A stretch of 64,000 bases of DNA, from the NCBI GenBank assembly GCA_038216465.1, contig JBBQQC010000014.1:25885-89884 (forward strand), in the 5' to 3' direction. The notes beneath the pieces were generated by a model. It was not told where the DNA came from and made no database searches. It saw only the letters and a program-made list of their open reading frames with translations. The stretch is from JACCZX01 sp038216465 (GTDB lineage Bacteria > Pseudomonadota > Gammaproteobacteria > Burkholderiales > Burkholderiaceae_F). The translations under genes were made by a program, and so were the position numbers. Shown piece by piece: positions 33,908 to 43,781 of this stretch (position 1 is the first letter of the stretch; each line of letters begins with the position of its first letter).

Positions 33908-35608
33908 TCAATCGATAAACGGCAGGCGCAGTCCGCGCTCGCGCGCGCACTCGATTGCGATTGCGTACCCCGCGTCGGCATGCCGCATCACGCCGCTGGC
34001 GGGATCGTTCCACAGCACGCGCGCAATGCGCTTGTCGGCTTGTTCTGTTCCGTCGCACACGATCACGACGCCCGCGTGCTGCGAGAAGCCGATGCCGACT
34101 CCGCCACCGTGATGGAAGCTCACCCACGTCGCTCCGCTCGCAGTGTTCAATAGCGCGTTGAGCAGCGGCCAGTCGGAAACCGCGTCCGAGTGATCCTGCA
34201 TCGACTCGGTTTCGCGATTGGGACTTGCGACCGATCCCGAGTCGAGATGATCGCGGCCGATGACGATCGGCGCCTTCAACTCACCGGTACGCACCATTTC
34301 GTTGAACGCCAGGCCAGCGCGATCGCGCTCGCCAAGGCCGATCCAGCAAATGCGTGCAGGCAATCCCTGGAACGCGATCCGCTGGCGCGCCATATCGAGC
34401 CAGCGATGCAGCGCTGCATCTTGCGGAAACAGCTCCTTCATTTTGCGATCGGTCTTGTAGATATCCTCCGGATCACCCGACAGCGCGACCCAACGGAACG
34501 GACCTTTGCCGCGACAAAACAACGGCCGGATGTACGCGGGGACGAAGCCGGGAAAGTCGAACGCGTCGGTGACACCCTGTTCCCACGCCACCTGACGGAT
34601 ATTGTTGCCGTAGTCCACCGTGGGAACGCCGATCCGCAGAAAGCCCAGCATCCCATTGAGGTGCTTGGCAATCGACTCGCGCGCTGCCGCTTCCAGGCGT
34701 TTGGGATCGGCCTGCTGCGCTTCGTGCCATTGGTCGATCGACCATCCGGCCGGCAGATAACCTTGTACGAGATCGTGCGCCGATGTCTGGTCGGTGACGA
34801 TATCCGGACGCATGCCACCTGACTGCGCGCGCGCGAGGATCTCGGGCAGTACCTCCGCTGCGTTGCCGAGCAGGCCGACCGAAATCGCCGCTTTGCGCTT
34901 GACCGCATCGCCGATCATCGCCAACGCTTCGTCGAGCGTGCGCGCCTTGTAATCGAGGTAGCGTGTGCGCAGTCGAAAATCGATGCGCGATTCCTGGCAC
35001 TCGACCACCAGCGCCGATGCACCGGCGAGCACAGCGGCGAGCGGCTGCGCGCCGCCCATGCCGCCGAGCCCCGCCGTCAGAATCCATTTACCTGAAAGAT
35101 CGCCACCGTAATGCTGGCGCCCGGCCTCGACAAAGGTCTCATAGGTGCCCTGCACGATGCCCTGCGATCCGATGTAGATCCACGAGCCCGCGGTCATCTG
35201 CCCGTACATCATCAGACCGGCACGATCGAGCTCGCTGAATTTTTCGGAGGTCGCCCAATACGGCACCAGATTCGAATTGGCAATCAACACGCGCGGCGCG
35301 TCCGCATGCGTCTTGAACACGCCCACTGCCTTGCCCGACTGGATCAACAGCGATTCATCTTCCTGCAGCGCGACCAGCGATTCGAGAATCGAGTCGTAAC
35401 ACGGCCAGTTACGCGCAGCGCGGCCGCTGCCGCCGTAGACGACAAGGCGATGCGGATCCTCGGCGACTTCCGGATCGAGATTGTTTTGAATCATCCGGTA
35501 CGCCGCCTCGATCAGCCAGTTTTTGCAGGTGAGCGTGGTCCCGCGCGGCGCGCGAATGGTTCGCGTCGGATCGAATCGGAGGTCGTTCTCTAGGCTGGAG
35601 TGCTTCAT
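33908..35608 (-). CDS. hutU: Urocanate hydratase
   Basis: This 566-residue NAD-dependent enzyme converts urocanate to imidazolonepropionate. Conserved stretches include LVVYGGSGRAARNW, TAGLGGMGGAQPLA and SFHHGGGVGIGFSQH. It is the first gene of the leftward hut run; the 84 bp before it, toward rph, must hold the promoter. No hutC regulator gene is in the window. Confidence 0.98.
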   Translation of the reverse strand: MKHSSLENDLRFDPTRTIRAPRGTTLTCKNWLIEAAYRMIQNNLDPEVAEDPHRLVVYGGSGRAARNWPCYDSILESLVALQEDESLLIQSGKAVGVFKTHADAPRVLIANSNLVPYWATSEKFSELDRAGLMMYGQMTAGSWIYIGSQGIVQGTYETFVEAGRQHYGGDLSGKWILTAGLGGMGGAQPLAAVLAGASALVVECQESRIDFRLRTRYLDYKARTLDEALAMIGDAVKRKAAISVGLLGNAAEVLPEILARAQSGGMRPDIVTDQTSAHDLVQGYLPAGWSIDQWHEAQQADPKRLEAAARESIAKHLNGMLGFLRIGVPTVDYGNNIRQVAWEQGVTDAFDFPGFVPAYIRPLFCRGKGPFRWVALSGDPEDIYKTDRKMKELFPQDAALHRWLDMARQRIAFQGLPARICWIGLGERDRAGLAFNEMVRTGELKAPIVIGRDHLDSGSVASPNRETESMQDHSDAVSDWPLLNALLNTASGATWVSFHHGGGVGIGFSQHAGVVIVCDGTEQADKRIARVLWNDPASGVMRHADAGYAIAIECARERGLRLPFID

Positions 35609-35692
35609 GCCTCGCTCCCGGTCTGTCTCGCGGTGAGGCCAGTGATTACGCGGCTTGTATGAAACTGTAGCAGCCCGACGCAGAACGACTCG

Positions 35693-36421
35693 TTAAAGCT
35701 GCAGCGCGTGCCTTTGCGCAGCCACCAGTGACCGCGTGCCTTGCGTCGCCAGCTGCAGCATCGATTCCATCTGCTGTGAGGAAAACGGTGCGCCCTCCGC
35801 CGTGCCCTGCACCTCGACGAATCCGCCCTGGCCGGTCATCACAACGTTCATGTCGGTGTCGCAAGTCGAGTCTTCGGCGTAGTCCAGGTCAAGCAGCGGT
35901 ACACCCTGGTGCAGGCCGACCGAGACGGCGGCAACGAAATCCGACACCGGAACGTTATCGATATTGCCGCGCGCACGCAACCAGCGGCATGCGTCGTATG
36001 CAGCGACGAAGCCGCCCGTGATCGCCGCTGTGCGCGTGCCGCCGTCGGCTTGAATAACGTCGCAGTCAATATGCAACGTGCGCTCGCCGAGCCTGGCGAG
36101 ATCAAACACTGCGCGCAAGCTGCGTCCGATCAAGCGCTGGATCTCCTGCGTGCGGCCGCCCTGCTTGCCACGCGCGGCTTCGCGGTCCGAGCGCGTGTGG
36201 GTCGAGCGCGGCAGCATGCCGTACTCGGCCGTGACCCAGCCTTCGCCCTTGCCTTTTAGAAACGCAGGAACGCGCTCTTCCACGCTAGCGGTACAAATCA
36301 CACGCGTGTCGCCGAACTCGACCAGTACCGAGCCCTCGGCGTGCTTGGTGAAGCCGCGCAGCAGTCGTACCGGGCGCAATTCGTCCGGACGCCGCCCACT
36401 GAGGCGTTCATTGGAATTCAT
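35693..36421 (-). CDS. rph: Ribonuclease PH
   Basis: This 242-residue phosphorolytic exoribonuclease trims tRNA 3' ends. Motifs include the N-terminal RPDELRP and the phosphate-binding region with GRSLRAVFDL. It stands beside the phosphatase-kinase pair, as in many betaproteobacteria, where rdgB and hemW usually follow directly. Confidence 0.97.
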   Translation of the reverse strand: MNSNERLSGRRPDELRPVRLLRGFTKHAEGSVLVEFGDTRVICTASVEERVPAFLKGKGEGWVTAEYGMLPRSTHTRSDREAARGKQGGRTQEIQRLIGRSLRAVFDLARLGERTLHIDCDVIQADGGTRTAAITGGFVAAYDACRWLRARGNIDNVPVSDFVAAVSVGLHQGVPLLDLDYAEDSTCDTDMNVVMTGQGGFVEVQGTAEGAPFSSQQMESMLQLATQGTRSLVAAQRHALQL

Positions 36422-36457
36422 CGATGGACCTGCGGCGCGCGGAGGCGCGCGAAGCCG

Positions 36458-37396
36458 CTATTTTGCGACGAGTTTGCCGCTGCGCTGAATCGCCTTCTGG
36501 ATTTCGGCGACGGCGTCGTCGATTTGCTCTTCCGACAGCTCTTCGTCCGCGCTCGGTTCGCCGACGCGCGGCATCTGAATCGTCGATGCGACCGTTCCTT
36601 CGGGGATCAGCAGCGTCGACACCGGCGCCTCACTTGGCGGCACCATTTCCATCGACTCGGTGCCGGCCCATGTCATCGCGACGCCCGTGCAGTTGTCAGA
36701 CTCGGGACCGCCCAGCTCGAGCGCGAGCTCCATCAGCTCGGGCACCGCGCGCATCACCGTCTTGCCGGCAAAAGCGTCGGCTACCTGGCGATCATTCAAC
36801 GTGCCCCATAGGCCGTCCGAGCAAAGCAGCAGCGTATCTCCGTTGCGCAGTGCCACCGGACGGCTGATTTCGACAGTGGGCGCGACATACGCGCCGATAC
36901 AGTTAAAGATGCGATTGCGCTCGGGATGATCTTTCGCCTCTTCGGGGCGAATCAAGCCCGATTGGATCAGGTGGTGCACGCGCGAATGGTCGATCGTGCG
37001 ATCCAGAATGCGCCCGCCGCGAATCATGTACAGGCGTGAGTCGCCGACGTGCGCCCAGATGGCGACGCCTTGTTGCACGATGCACGCAACCAGCGTCGTA
37101 CGCGGCGCTTCGGGCAGGCTGTGTTCGGCGCGATACCGGTGCAGCTCGCGATGCGCTGCAAGCACCGAATCCTCGAGGAACCGGACCGGGTCCGGCAACA
37201 GCGGCTTGGCATCGCGCTGGTAGATCGACGCCAGCGTTTGCAGCGTAAGTTGAGACGCGACCTCGCCGCGCGCGTGGCCGCCCATCCCGTCGGCCACCAA
37301 CATCAACATCGAATCGCGCGTGTACAGGTACCCCATGCGGTCCTGATTGATCCGCCGCCCGCCTTTCTTACTCTCCTGGTAAACGGAAAATCGCAT
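36458..37396 (-). CDS. PP2C-family Ser/Thr protein phosphatase
   Basis: This 312-residue metal-dependent phosphatase has the PP2C motifs ADGMGGH, a conserved GDSR, CSDGLWGTL and the final DNCT. The C-terminal extension of about 70 residues is acidic. Its partner is probably the adjacent kinase at 37551. It carries no membrane segment. Confidence 0.92.
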   Translation of the reverse strand: MRFSVYQESKKGGRRINQDRMGYLYTRDSMLMLVADGMGGHARGEVASQLTLQTLASIYQRDAKPLLPDPVRFLEDSVLAAHRELHRYRAEHSLPEAPRTTLVACIVQQGVAIWAHVGDSRLYMIRGGRILDRTIDHSRVHHLIQSGLIRPEEAKDHPERNRIFNCIGAYVAPTVEISRPVALRNGDTLLLCSDGLWGTLNDRQVADAFAGKTVMRAVPELMELALELGGPESDNCTGVAMTWAGTESMEMVPPSEAPVSTLLIPEGTVASTIQMPRVGEPSADEELSEEQIDDAVAEIQKAIQRSGKLVAK

Positions 37397-37474
37397 GGGT
37401 GCTGATCAGTGACCTAGGGTCGGGAAAGCTCCGCGGGTGCACGGAAGTTTCCTGCATTTAGCGGCCGTTATTCC

Positions 37475-37503
37475 CAAAAAATCGTCGGGCTTTGCCGGCG
37501 ATC
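37475..37503 (-). terminator. Intrinsic terminator after the Ser/Thr kinase gene
   Basis: On the minus strand an imperfect stem (ATCGCCGG with CCCGACGAT) is followed by six Ts. It lies about 50 bp after the kinase stop and before the phosphatase gene. Confidence 0.6.
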
Positions 37504-37550
37504 TTTTGGTTACGAATCGCTTAGAAGCAGGATGGCGTCGGTGCGCCTAT

Positions 37551-38546
37551 TCAAAACCAAGTGATATTGTGGTCCTTCATGAAGCGGGTGAACCGATCCT
37601 GCAGGTTGCGCCAGCGCGCGCCGGTGCGTTCGACCATCGAGAATTCGGGCCGCTCGGGCACGTTCTGCAGCAGCTCCTTTTGCACGGCGAACACTGTCTG
37701 CGGACGCTCCAGCGAATTGAGCCGTAAACAGCGCTCAACCATCGAAATCAGCTGATTCGAGTACAAGCCGCGGAACGACCGCAGGGCGGTCGGCATCTTG
37801 TCTTCCTTCAACCGATGGTCGGATTCCTGTGGCGGCATGCCCGACATGCACGCATATACGCACGAGCCGATCGAGTACACGTCGGTCCACGGGCCGAGCT
37901 CGGCGTCGCGCTTGTATAGCTCCGGTGCCGCAAAGCCCGGCGTGTACATCGGATACGTCTTGCTGATGTCCCTTTGCAGCGTCTGTCGCGCAGCGCCGAA
38001 ATCGAGCAGGATCGGGGTGCCGTCCATTCGCAGATAGACGTTCGCGGGCTTCACGTCCAGATGCAGCAGGCGGTTCGAATGGACTTCGCGCAAACCGTTC
38101 ATCACCTGCGCAAATACGCGCCGGATGAACCGCTCGGACAAGACGTCCTTCTGGTCCTTGTTCCGATTGCGAAGCACGTGCTCCTGCAACGAGCGCCCCG
38201 ACTCGTAGTGCATCACCATGTACACCGTATCGTTGGCGCGGAAAAAATTGATCACGCGCACGATGTTGGGGTGATAAATCGAAGCCAGCGCGCGGCCTTC
38301 CTCGAAAAAACACTTGAGGCCGATGCGATAGGTATTCAGATTTTCAGGTGCGATGTAAGGTGACAGCTCGCCGGGCTTTCGCTGCGCCAGCGCCGCAGGC
38401 ATGTATTCCTTGATCGCCACCGAGTTGCCTTGTTCATCGGTCGCCAGATAGACGATCGAGAAGCCGCCCGAAGATATCTTCTTTACAATGCGGTACCCGC
38501 CGACCTCCAGGCTTTCAGGCAATGACGAATTGGTCTGCGCGGGCAT
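37551..38546 (-). CDS. Ser/Thr protein kinase
   Basis: This 331-residue Hanks-type kinase has the ATP-binding lysine in VAIKEY, catalytic loop HLDVKPAN, DFG and an APE-like GFAAPEL motif. There is no membrane helix or sensory domain, so it is likely a soluble kinase, with the nearby PP2C enzyme reversing its action. The substrate is unknown. Confidence 0.93.
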   Translation of the reverse strand: MPAQTNSSLPESLEVGGYRIVKKISSGGFSIVYLATDEQGNSVAIKEYMPAALAQRKPGELSPYIAPENLNTYRIGLKCFFEEGRALASIYHPNIVRVINFFRANDTVYMVMHYESGRSLQEHVLRNRNKDQKDVLSERFIRRVFAQVMNGLREVHSNRLLHLDVKPANVYLRMDGTPILLDFGAARQTLQRDISKTYPMYTPGFAAPELYKRDAELGPWTDVYSIGSCVYACMSGMPPQESDHRLKEDKMPTALRSFRGLYSNQLISMVERCLRLNSLERPQTVFAVQKELLQNVPERPEFSMVERTGARWRNLQDRFTRFMKDHNITWF

Positions 38547-38733
38547 TAGGTTGCATCTTGGGAACCGCGGCGATTTTATCTAAAAGGGCTTGGCAACCCG
38601 TAACAACAATAAGGTGCGTTTTAGCCCGTTTTCGTCTTAAATCTGGGGCCGTGCGCCTCGATATCGCTTGATATTTTGCCCATGATGAAGTTGCTTTGGC
38701 CGGTTTCATCAATCACCGCCCGTTGATTTAACG

Positions 38734-39636
38734 ATGAAGCCTGTCGCTAGCATGACCGGCTTCGCGAGTGCTGCACGCCCCACGGCGCTTGGCCGTTTGA
38801 CGTTAGAACTGCGTTCTGTCAACTCCCGTTTCCTCGATCTGTCCCTGAAAATGCCCGACGATTTGCGCGCCACCGAGGCTACGGTGCGCGAATCGATCGC
38901 CGCGCAGATTGCGCGCGGCAAAGTCGAGTGCCGGATTTCGATCGCCCGCGGCGCGGGCGAAACCGAACCGCAGCTGAGCGCGCCCGCACTAGAGCAACTC
39001 GCGGCGCTGGCGGCACGTGTCGCACGCAGCGTACCCGGTGCGAGCCCCATCAGCACTGCCGACGTTCTGAACTGGCCTGGCGTCGTCGAAACACCCGGCG
39101 CGGAGCCCGATACATTGCGCGCACAGGTACTGGCGGCGCTTACCGAAGCGCTGACCGCACTGGCGGAGTCGAGGCGTCGCGAAGGCGCGGCGCTCAGCAC
39201 CGTGCTGCTGGCTCAATGCGAGCAGGTCGAGAGGATTGCTTCTCAATTGAATCAGCGTGCGCCCGATCTGATTGCAGCGGTCGAGCGCAAGCTAAACGAA
39301 CGGCTCGAAAAGGCGCTTGGCCCGGCGCTCTCAGGCGCGGCTGCGTTGACGCGCGAAGAAGTATCCGAGCGTATCCGCCAGGAAGTGACCCTGTATGCAC
39401 TGAAGATGGACGTCGACGAGGAAATCAAACGGCTTGCCACGCACGTCACCGAAGTGCGCCGCGTGCTGGCGACGGGCGGCGCGGTCGGACGCCGCCTCGA
39501 CTTCCTGATGCAGGAGCTGAACCGGGAGGCCAACACACTGGGGTCGAAAGCCGCTGCGATCGAGATGACCAACGCGTCGGTCGAGCTCAAAATCGTGATC
39601 GAGCAGATGCGCGAACAGATCCAGAACCTAGAGTGA
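38734..39636 (+). CDS. yicC: YicC-family endoribonuclease
   Basis: This 300-residue protein is of the YicC family (N-terminal SMTGFA-type motif, C-terminal DUF1732 with GRRLDFLMQELNREANT). YicC proteins are reported to act as endoribonucleases. Its TGA overlaps the gmk start (TGATG), as commonly seen upstream of gmk. Confidence 0.93.
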   Translation: MKPVASMTGFASAARPTALGRLTLELRSVNSRFLDLSLKMPDDLRATEATVRESIAAQIARGKVECRISIARGAGETEPQLSAPALEQLAALAARVARSVPGASPISTADVLNWPGVVETPGAEPDTLRAQVLAALTEALTALAESRRREGAALSTVLLAQCEQVERIASQLNQRAPDLIAAVERKLNERLEKALGPALSGAAALTREEVSERIRQEVTLYALKMDVDEEIKRLATHVTEVRRVLATGGAVGRRLDFLMQELNREANTLGSKAAAIEMTNASVELKIVIEQMREQIQNLE

Positions 39637-40274
39637 TGGATATTCCTTTCGACGACCGCTATGCAGGCAACTTGTTCATGGTGGTTGCGCCGTCAGGCGC
39701 CGGAAAATCGACGCTGGTCAATGCACTGCTCGCACGTGACGCCAACATTCAGTTGTCGGTGTCCTATACGACGCGCGCACCCCGTCCCGGTGAGCAAAGC
39801 GGTCGCGAATATCACTTCGTCGATGTCGACGAATTCGAGCGCCGGCGGGTGGCGGGTGAGTTTGTCGAGAGCGCCGAGGTGCACGACAATCACTACGCTA
39901 CGTCCCGCGTCTGGATCGATGAGCGGGTGCGCTCCGGGATCGATGTCCTGCTTGAAATCGACTGGCAAGGCGCACGTCAGGTCAAAGGTCAGTTTGCGCG
40001 CGGCGTCGGCATTTTCATCTTGCCTCCGTCGGTCGATGCGCTCGAAGCGCGTCTAAAAAAGCGCGGGCAGGACGCACCCGACGTGATCGCGCGGCGGCTT
40101 GCGGCCGCACGCAGCGAGATGCAGCACGCACCCGAGTTCGATTACATCGTCATCAACGAGGATTTTGATCTCGCGCTGGCGCAGCTGATCGGCATCGTCG
40201 CCTCCACCCGGCTGTCGTACCGTACCCAATCGGTACGCCACGGGGCGCTATTCACGCAATTAGGGATCCGATAG
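39636..40274 (+). CDS. gmk: Guanylate kinase
   Basis: This 212-residue enzyme phosphorylates GMP to GDP. The P-loop APSGAGKST is at 18-26 and the GMP-binding segment SYTTRAPRPGE follows. I chose the ATG at 39636 overlapping the yicC stop; a longer open frame upstream is a shadow of yicC. Confidence 0.97.
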   Translation: MDIPFDDRYAGNLFMVVAPSGAGKSTLVNALLARDANIQLSVSYTTRAPRPGEQSGREYHFVDVDEFERRRVAGEFVESAEVHDNHYATSRVWIDERVRSGIDVLLEIDWQGARQVKGQFARGVGIFILPPSVDALEARLKKRGQDAPDVIARRLAAARSEMQHAPEFDYIVINEDFDLALAQLIGIVASTRLSYRTQSVRHGALFTQLGIR

Positions 40275-40330
40275 CGCGGAATGGGCTGCGCTCGGCTAAA
40301 ATGAGCGCAACAACCGACGAAGGTAACTCC

Positions 40331-40534
40331 ATGGCCCGCATCACCGTTGAAGACTGTCTGAAACAGATTCCGAATCGCTTCCAACTCGCGCTGGCTGCCG
40401 CCTACCGTGCACGTCAGCTGGCGCAGGGTCACACCCCGAAGATCGAGACGCGCGACAAGCCGCCGGTCGCCGCGTTGCGCGAAATAGCGCAATGCAAAGT
40501 CGGCATCGAGATGCTGCGCAAGGTTCCGACCTAA
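40331..40534 (+). CDS. rpoZ: RNA polymerase omega subunit
   Basis: This 67-residue protein starts MARITVEDCL and continues with NRFQLALAAAYRARQL, the signature of omega. Omega helps RNA polymerase assembly and forms part of the ppGpp site. The gene lies between gmk and spoT, the usual order. I used the ATG at 40331 rather than an earlier one at 40301. Confidence 0.97.
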   Translation: MARITVEDCLKQIPNRFQLALAAAYRARQLAQGHTPKIETRDKPPVAALREIAQCKVGIEMLRKVPT

Positions 40535-40589
40535 AGCGGCACCCCGAAGCAAATCAGCTCGTGACCCCCGACGTGGCAGGCGCGGGCTG

Positions 40590-42896
40590 ATGGAATCGCA
40601 AGACCCTCCCGTTGGATCGAGCACCGCCGAACCGACAGCGCCGGGCTTTGCACGCCGCGCGGCGCAGGCGTTCAAGAAAGTGGTCTGGCGCTCCGAGCCG
40701 GACGCAGATCCTGCCAACACGGTGGCGACCGTTGCAACGCTGACCGACCGCGTCAAAAAGTATTTGCCGTCGGCTGACGTTCAGAAAATCAAGGAAGCAT
40801 TTCGCTTTTCGGACGAAGCGCATCTCGGACAGTTCAGGCGCAGCGGCGCGCCGTACATCACGCATCCGCTGGCAGTCGCCGAAATACTCACCGAGTGGCG
40901 TCTCGACGGCGCGGCGATTCAGGCAGCGCTGTTGCACGACGTGATCGAAGACTGCGGCACCGAGCAATCGCAGCTGATTGAACGATTTGGATCGACCGTC
41001 GCCGATCTCGTCGACGGCGTGTCGAAACTCGACCGCCTGCAGTTCTCATCCACCGAACAGGCGCAAGCGGAGAATTTTCGCAAGATGCTGCTGGCGATGG
41101 CGCGCGACGTGCGCGTCATGCTGATCAAGCTGGCCGATCGGCTGCACAACATGCGCACATTGGAGGCGGTCGACAGCGAGCGCCGGCGCCGTATCGCGCG
41201 TGAAACGCTCGAGATCTACGCACCGATCGCGCATCGACTGGGACTGAACACGCTGTTCCGCGAGCTCGAGGAACTGAGTTTCGAACACCTCTATCCGCTG
41301 CGTTACCAGGTACTCAATCGCGCGGTGCTGGCGGCCCGCGGCAACCGCCGCGAAGTACTGGGAAAAATGATGCTGTCGGTGCGCAAGTCGCTCGCCGACG
41401 CCAAGCTGCGCGCAGAGGTGCAGGGGCGCGAGAAAACGGTGTACGGCATTTACCGCAAGATGGCCGACAAACGTCTGTCGTTTTCGCAAGTATTGGACAT
41501 CTACGGGTTTCGCGTCGTCGTCGACACTCCCGCGCAGTGCTATCTCGCGCTCGGCACTCTGCACAGCCTGTACAAGCCGGTGCCAGGCAAGTTCAAGGAC
41601 TACATCGCGATTCCGAAGGTCAATGGCTATCAGTCGCTGCACACGACGTTGATTGGGCCCTACGGCACGCCAGTCGAATTTCAAATCCGTACCAAGGACA
41701 TGCACCATGTCGCCGAAACCGGCGTCGCCGCACATTGGCTATACAAAGACGACGATTCCGATCTGTCCGAGCTGCAGTCGCGCACGCACCAATGGTTGCA
41801 GTCGTTGCTGGAGATCCAGCGGCAAACGGGGGATTCAGGCGAATTTCTCGAACACATCAAGGTCGATTTGTTCCCGGACAAGGTGTACATCTTCACGCCG
41901 AGGGGGCGCATCGTCGCACTGCCGCGAGACGCAACACCGGTGGATTTCGCCTACAGCATTCATACCGACGTCGGCAACAAGACGGTGGCTGCGCGGATCA
42001 ACAATGAGATCCAGCCGCTGCGGACGCAGTTGAAGAACGGCGACATGGTCGAGATCGTTACCGGTCCCGAAGCGAAGCCCAATCCGGCCTGGGTGTCTTT
42101 CGTAAGAACCGGCAAGGCGCGCTCGGAGATTCGTCATTTCCTGCGCACGATGAAGTTCGACGAGTCGGTCGAGCTAGGCGAGCGTTTGCTAGCGCAGGCC
42201 GCGCAGCAATTCAGTTTGTCACTGAAAGATATCAGCGAGGAACAATGGACCAAAGTGGTCAGGCAATCCGATGTCAAGTCGCGCGCCGATTTATTGGCGG
42301 ATATTGGACTGGGACGAAAGCTGCCCGCCGTTGTCGCGCGCCAGCTCGCGTTGGATTCGGTGGAGGGCGACGACGCGCACAGCGCTGGACCGATCGCGCA
42401 AGCGACTCAGGTCCCCGTTGTGGTGCGCGGAACCGAGGGAATGGCGGTGCAGATGGCGACGTGCTGCCATCCGATTCCAGACGATCCGATTGTCGGACAT
42501 ATTCGCAAAGGTCAGGGCCTGGCGGTGCATCAGGCCGAATGCACGCATGCACAGCGCGCGCGCCGCGCTGATCCTGACCGCTGGATCGAGCTGCAGTGGG
42601 CCAAGGACCCGGCGAGCAATTTCACGGTGGGCGTCGACGTCAGCGCACTGAACGAGCGCGGTGTGCTCGGCCGTATCGCGGTCGCCATCGCCGAAGCTGA
42701 ATCAAATATCCTTAACGTGCATCTGGAAGACGAGGACGCGCAGCTGGCCCTGATTCACTTCAAGATTCAGGTGCACGACCGTGCTCACTTGGCGCGCGTC
42801 ATTCGAGCACTGCGCCGCGTAAAGAACGTCCAACACATCGTGCGCCCGCGCGGCGGCAACGCCGCCACGCGCCTGCACGCTCAGGGGCTGGCGTAG
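40590..42896 (+). CDS. spoT: Bifunctional (p)ppGpp synthetase/hydrolase (SpoT/Rel)
   Basis: This 768-residue enzyme makes and degrades (p)ppGpp. The hydrolase HD motif is in LLHDVIEDCG. The synthetase domain has YGIYRKM, a KFKDYIAIPK segment of the bifunctional type, and NGYQSLHTT. A TGS domain (VYIFTPRG) and a C-terminal ACT domain follow. It overlaps greB tail to tail by 16 bp. Confidence 0.95.
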   Translation: MESQDPPVGSSTAEPTAPGFARRAAQAFKKVVWRSEPDADPANTVATVATLTDRVKKYLPSADVQKIKEAFRFSDEAHLGQFRRSGAPYITHPLAVAEILTEWRLDGAAIQAALLHDVIEDCGTEQSQLIERFGSTVADLVDGVSKLDRLQFSSTEQAQAENFRKMLLAMARDVRVMLIKLADRLHNMRTLEAVDSERRRRIARETLEIYAPIAHRLGLNTLFRELEELSFEHLYPLRYQVLNRAVLAARGNRREVLGKMMLSVRKSLADAKLRAEVQGREKTVYGIYRKMADKRLSFSQVLDIYGFRVVVDTPAQCYLALGTLHSLYKPVPGKFKDYIAIPKVNGYQSLHTTLIGPYGTPVEFQIRTKDMHHVAETGVAAHWLYKDDDSDLSELQSRTHQWLQSLLEIQRQTGDSGEFLEHIKVDLFPDKVYIFTPRGRIVALPRDATPVDFAYSIHTDVGNKTVAARINNEIQPLRTQLKNGDMVEIVTGPEAKPNPAWVSFVRTGKARSEIRHFLRTMKFDESVELGERLLAQAAQQFSLSLKDISEEQWTKVVRQSDVKSRADLLADIGLGRKLPAVVARQLALDSVEGDDAHSAGPIAQATQVPVVVRGTEGMAVQMATCCHPIPDDPIVGHIRKGQGLAVHQAECTHAQRARRADPDRWIELQWAKDPASNFTVGVDVSALNERGVLGRIAVAIAEAESNILNVHLEDEDAQLALIHFKIQVHDRAHLARVIRALRRVKNVQHIVRPRGGNAATRLHAQGLA

Positions 42897-43429
42897 GTTA
42901 CGTCGAGGACTTCGAGCGTCTCGGTTCCGGCGGGGGTACGCAATATGACGCTGTCACCGGCATACGCTTTCAATAGCGCTGCAGCCACCGGTGAGATCCA
43001 GCTAACGCAACCGCGGCCCGCGTCGACTTCATCAATGCCAACGATGGTGACGCTGTGCTCGCCGCCGTCCTCTGTCGCATACCGAACGGTCGCACCGAAA
43101 AAAATCTGATCAGTTGGTTCGCGCGCGGCGGGATCGACCACCTCTGCAACATCAAGCCGTTTGGTTAAGAACCTGATACGGCGATCGATCTCTCGCAAAC
43201 GCTTCTTGCCGTAGATGTAATCGCCATTTTCGGAACGATCTCCATTGGACGCTGCCCACGACACGGTGCGTACCACTTCGGGACGCTCCGCTTGAAGCAG
43301 ATTCACTAGCTCATGTTTCAAACGCCGGTAGCCCGCGGGGGTAATGTAGTTGCGCACGCCCTCGACCTGAGGCGCCTGCAGAGCGTCGTCGTCGTCCTCG
43401 TCCGTCTCTTTGACGAACGCCTTACTCAT
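42881..43429 (-). CDS. greB: Transcription elongation factor GreB
   Basis: This 182-residue factor rescues backtracked RNA polymerase. The N-terminal coiled coil (ITPAGYRRLKHEL to about residue 105) carries the conserved DRSENGDYIYGKKRLREID region, and a C-terminal FKBP-like domain follows. The acidic stretch DEDDDD near residue 10 is an N-terminal extension. I chose the ATG at 43429 (MSKAFVKE). Confidence 0.95.
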   Translation of the reverse strand: MSKAFVKETDEDDDDALQAPQVEGVRNYITPAGYRRLKHELVNLLQAERPEVVRTVSWAASNGDRSENGDYIYGKKRLREIDRRIRFLTKRLDVAEVVDPAAREPTDQIFFGATVRYATEDGGEHSVTIVGIDEVDAGRGCVSWISPVAAALLKAYAGDSVILRTPAGTETLEVLDVTYASP

Positions 43430-43451
43430 CAGTCCGACGCTCAAGCCGCCA

Positions 43452-43712
43452 CTATTTACGATCACTTTGCTTCTTGATGTCTTGCGGACGATCCAGCAGC
43501 GGGTCTTCATCCTTCGCGCGATCTCTGCCCGCACGCTCTGCGCGCTCCAGCTCTTGCCGCTCGCCTGCACCGTGTGGCTCGGCGTCGTGCGCAGCTTCAG
43601 TCACGTCGTGGTCGGCGACATATTCCCGCGTCGCCTCGTTGTAACGGCGCGCTGCTTCGTAATCACCCTCGCCCTGTACGTCGTTTTTCGTCTTTGGTTG
43701 ATTGCCAGCCAT
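43452..43712 (-). CDS. Small charged hypothetical protein
   Basis: This 86-residue hydrophilic protein is rich in Asp, Glu, Arg and Ala, with a GDYEAARRYNEATREY segment near the N-terminus. I know similar proteins only as hypothetical stress-type proteins of betaproteobacteria. The ATG at 43712 has GGGGGAG just upstream. It follows the BON-domain gene by 69 bp and may be read through from the sigma-54 promoter at 44329. Confidence 0.7.
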   Translation of the reverse strand: MAGNQPKTKNDVQGEGDYEAARRYNEATREYVADHDVTEAAHDAEPHGAGERQELERAERAGRDRAKDEDPLLDRPQDIKKQSDRK

Positions 43713-43731
43713 CGCGTTCTCCCCCAAGTTA

Positions 43732-43762
43732 AGGCGACGCGGCCTTAGCAGCCGCGTCGCTT
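43732..43762 (-). terminator. Strong hairpin between the BON gene and the 86-residue gene
   Basis: A 10-bp perfect stem (GCGACGCGGC with GCCGCGTCGC, 7-base loop) lies 20 bp after the BON gene stop. The T run on the minus strand is poor, so termination may be partial. Confidence 0.45.
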
Positions 43763-43781
43763 ACACAAGATGCCTTAAATG

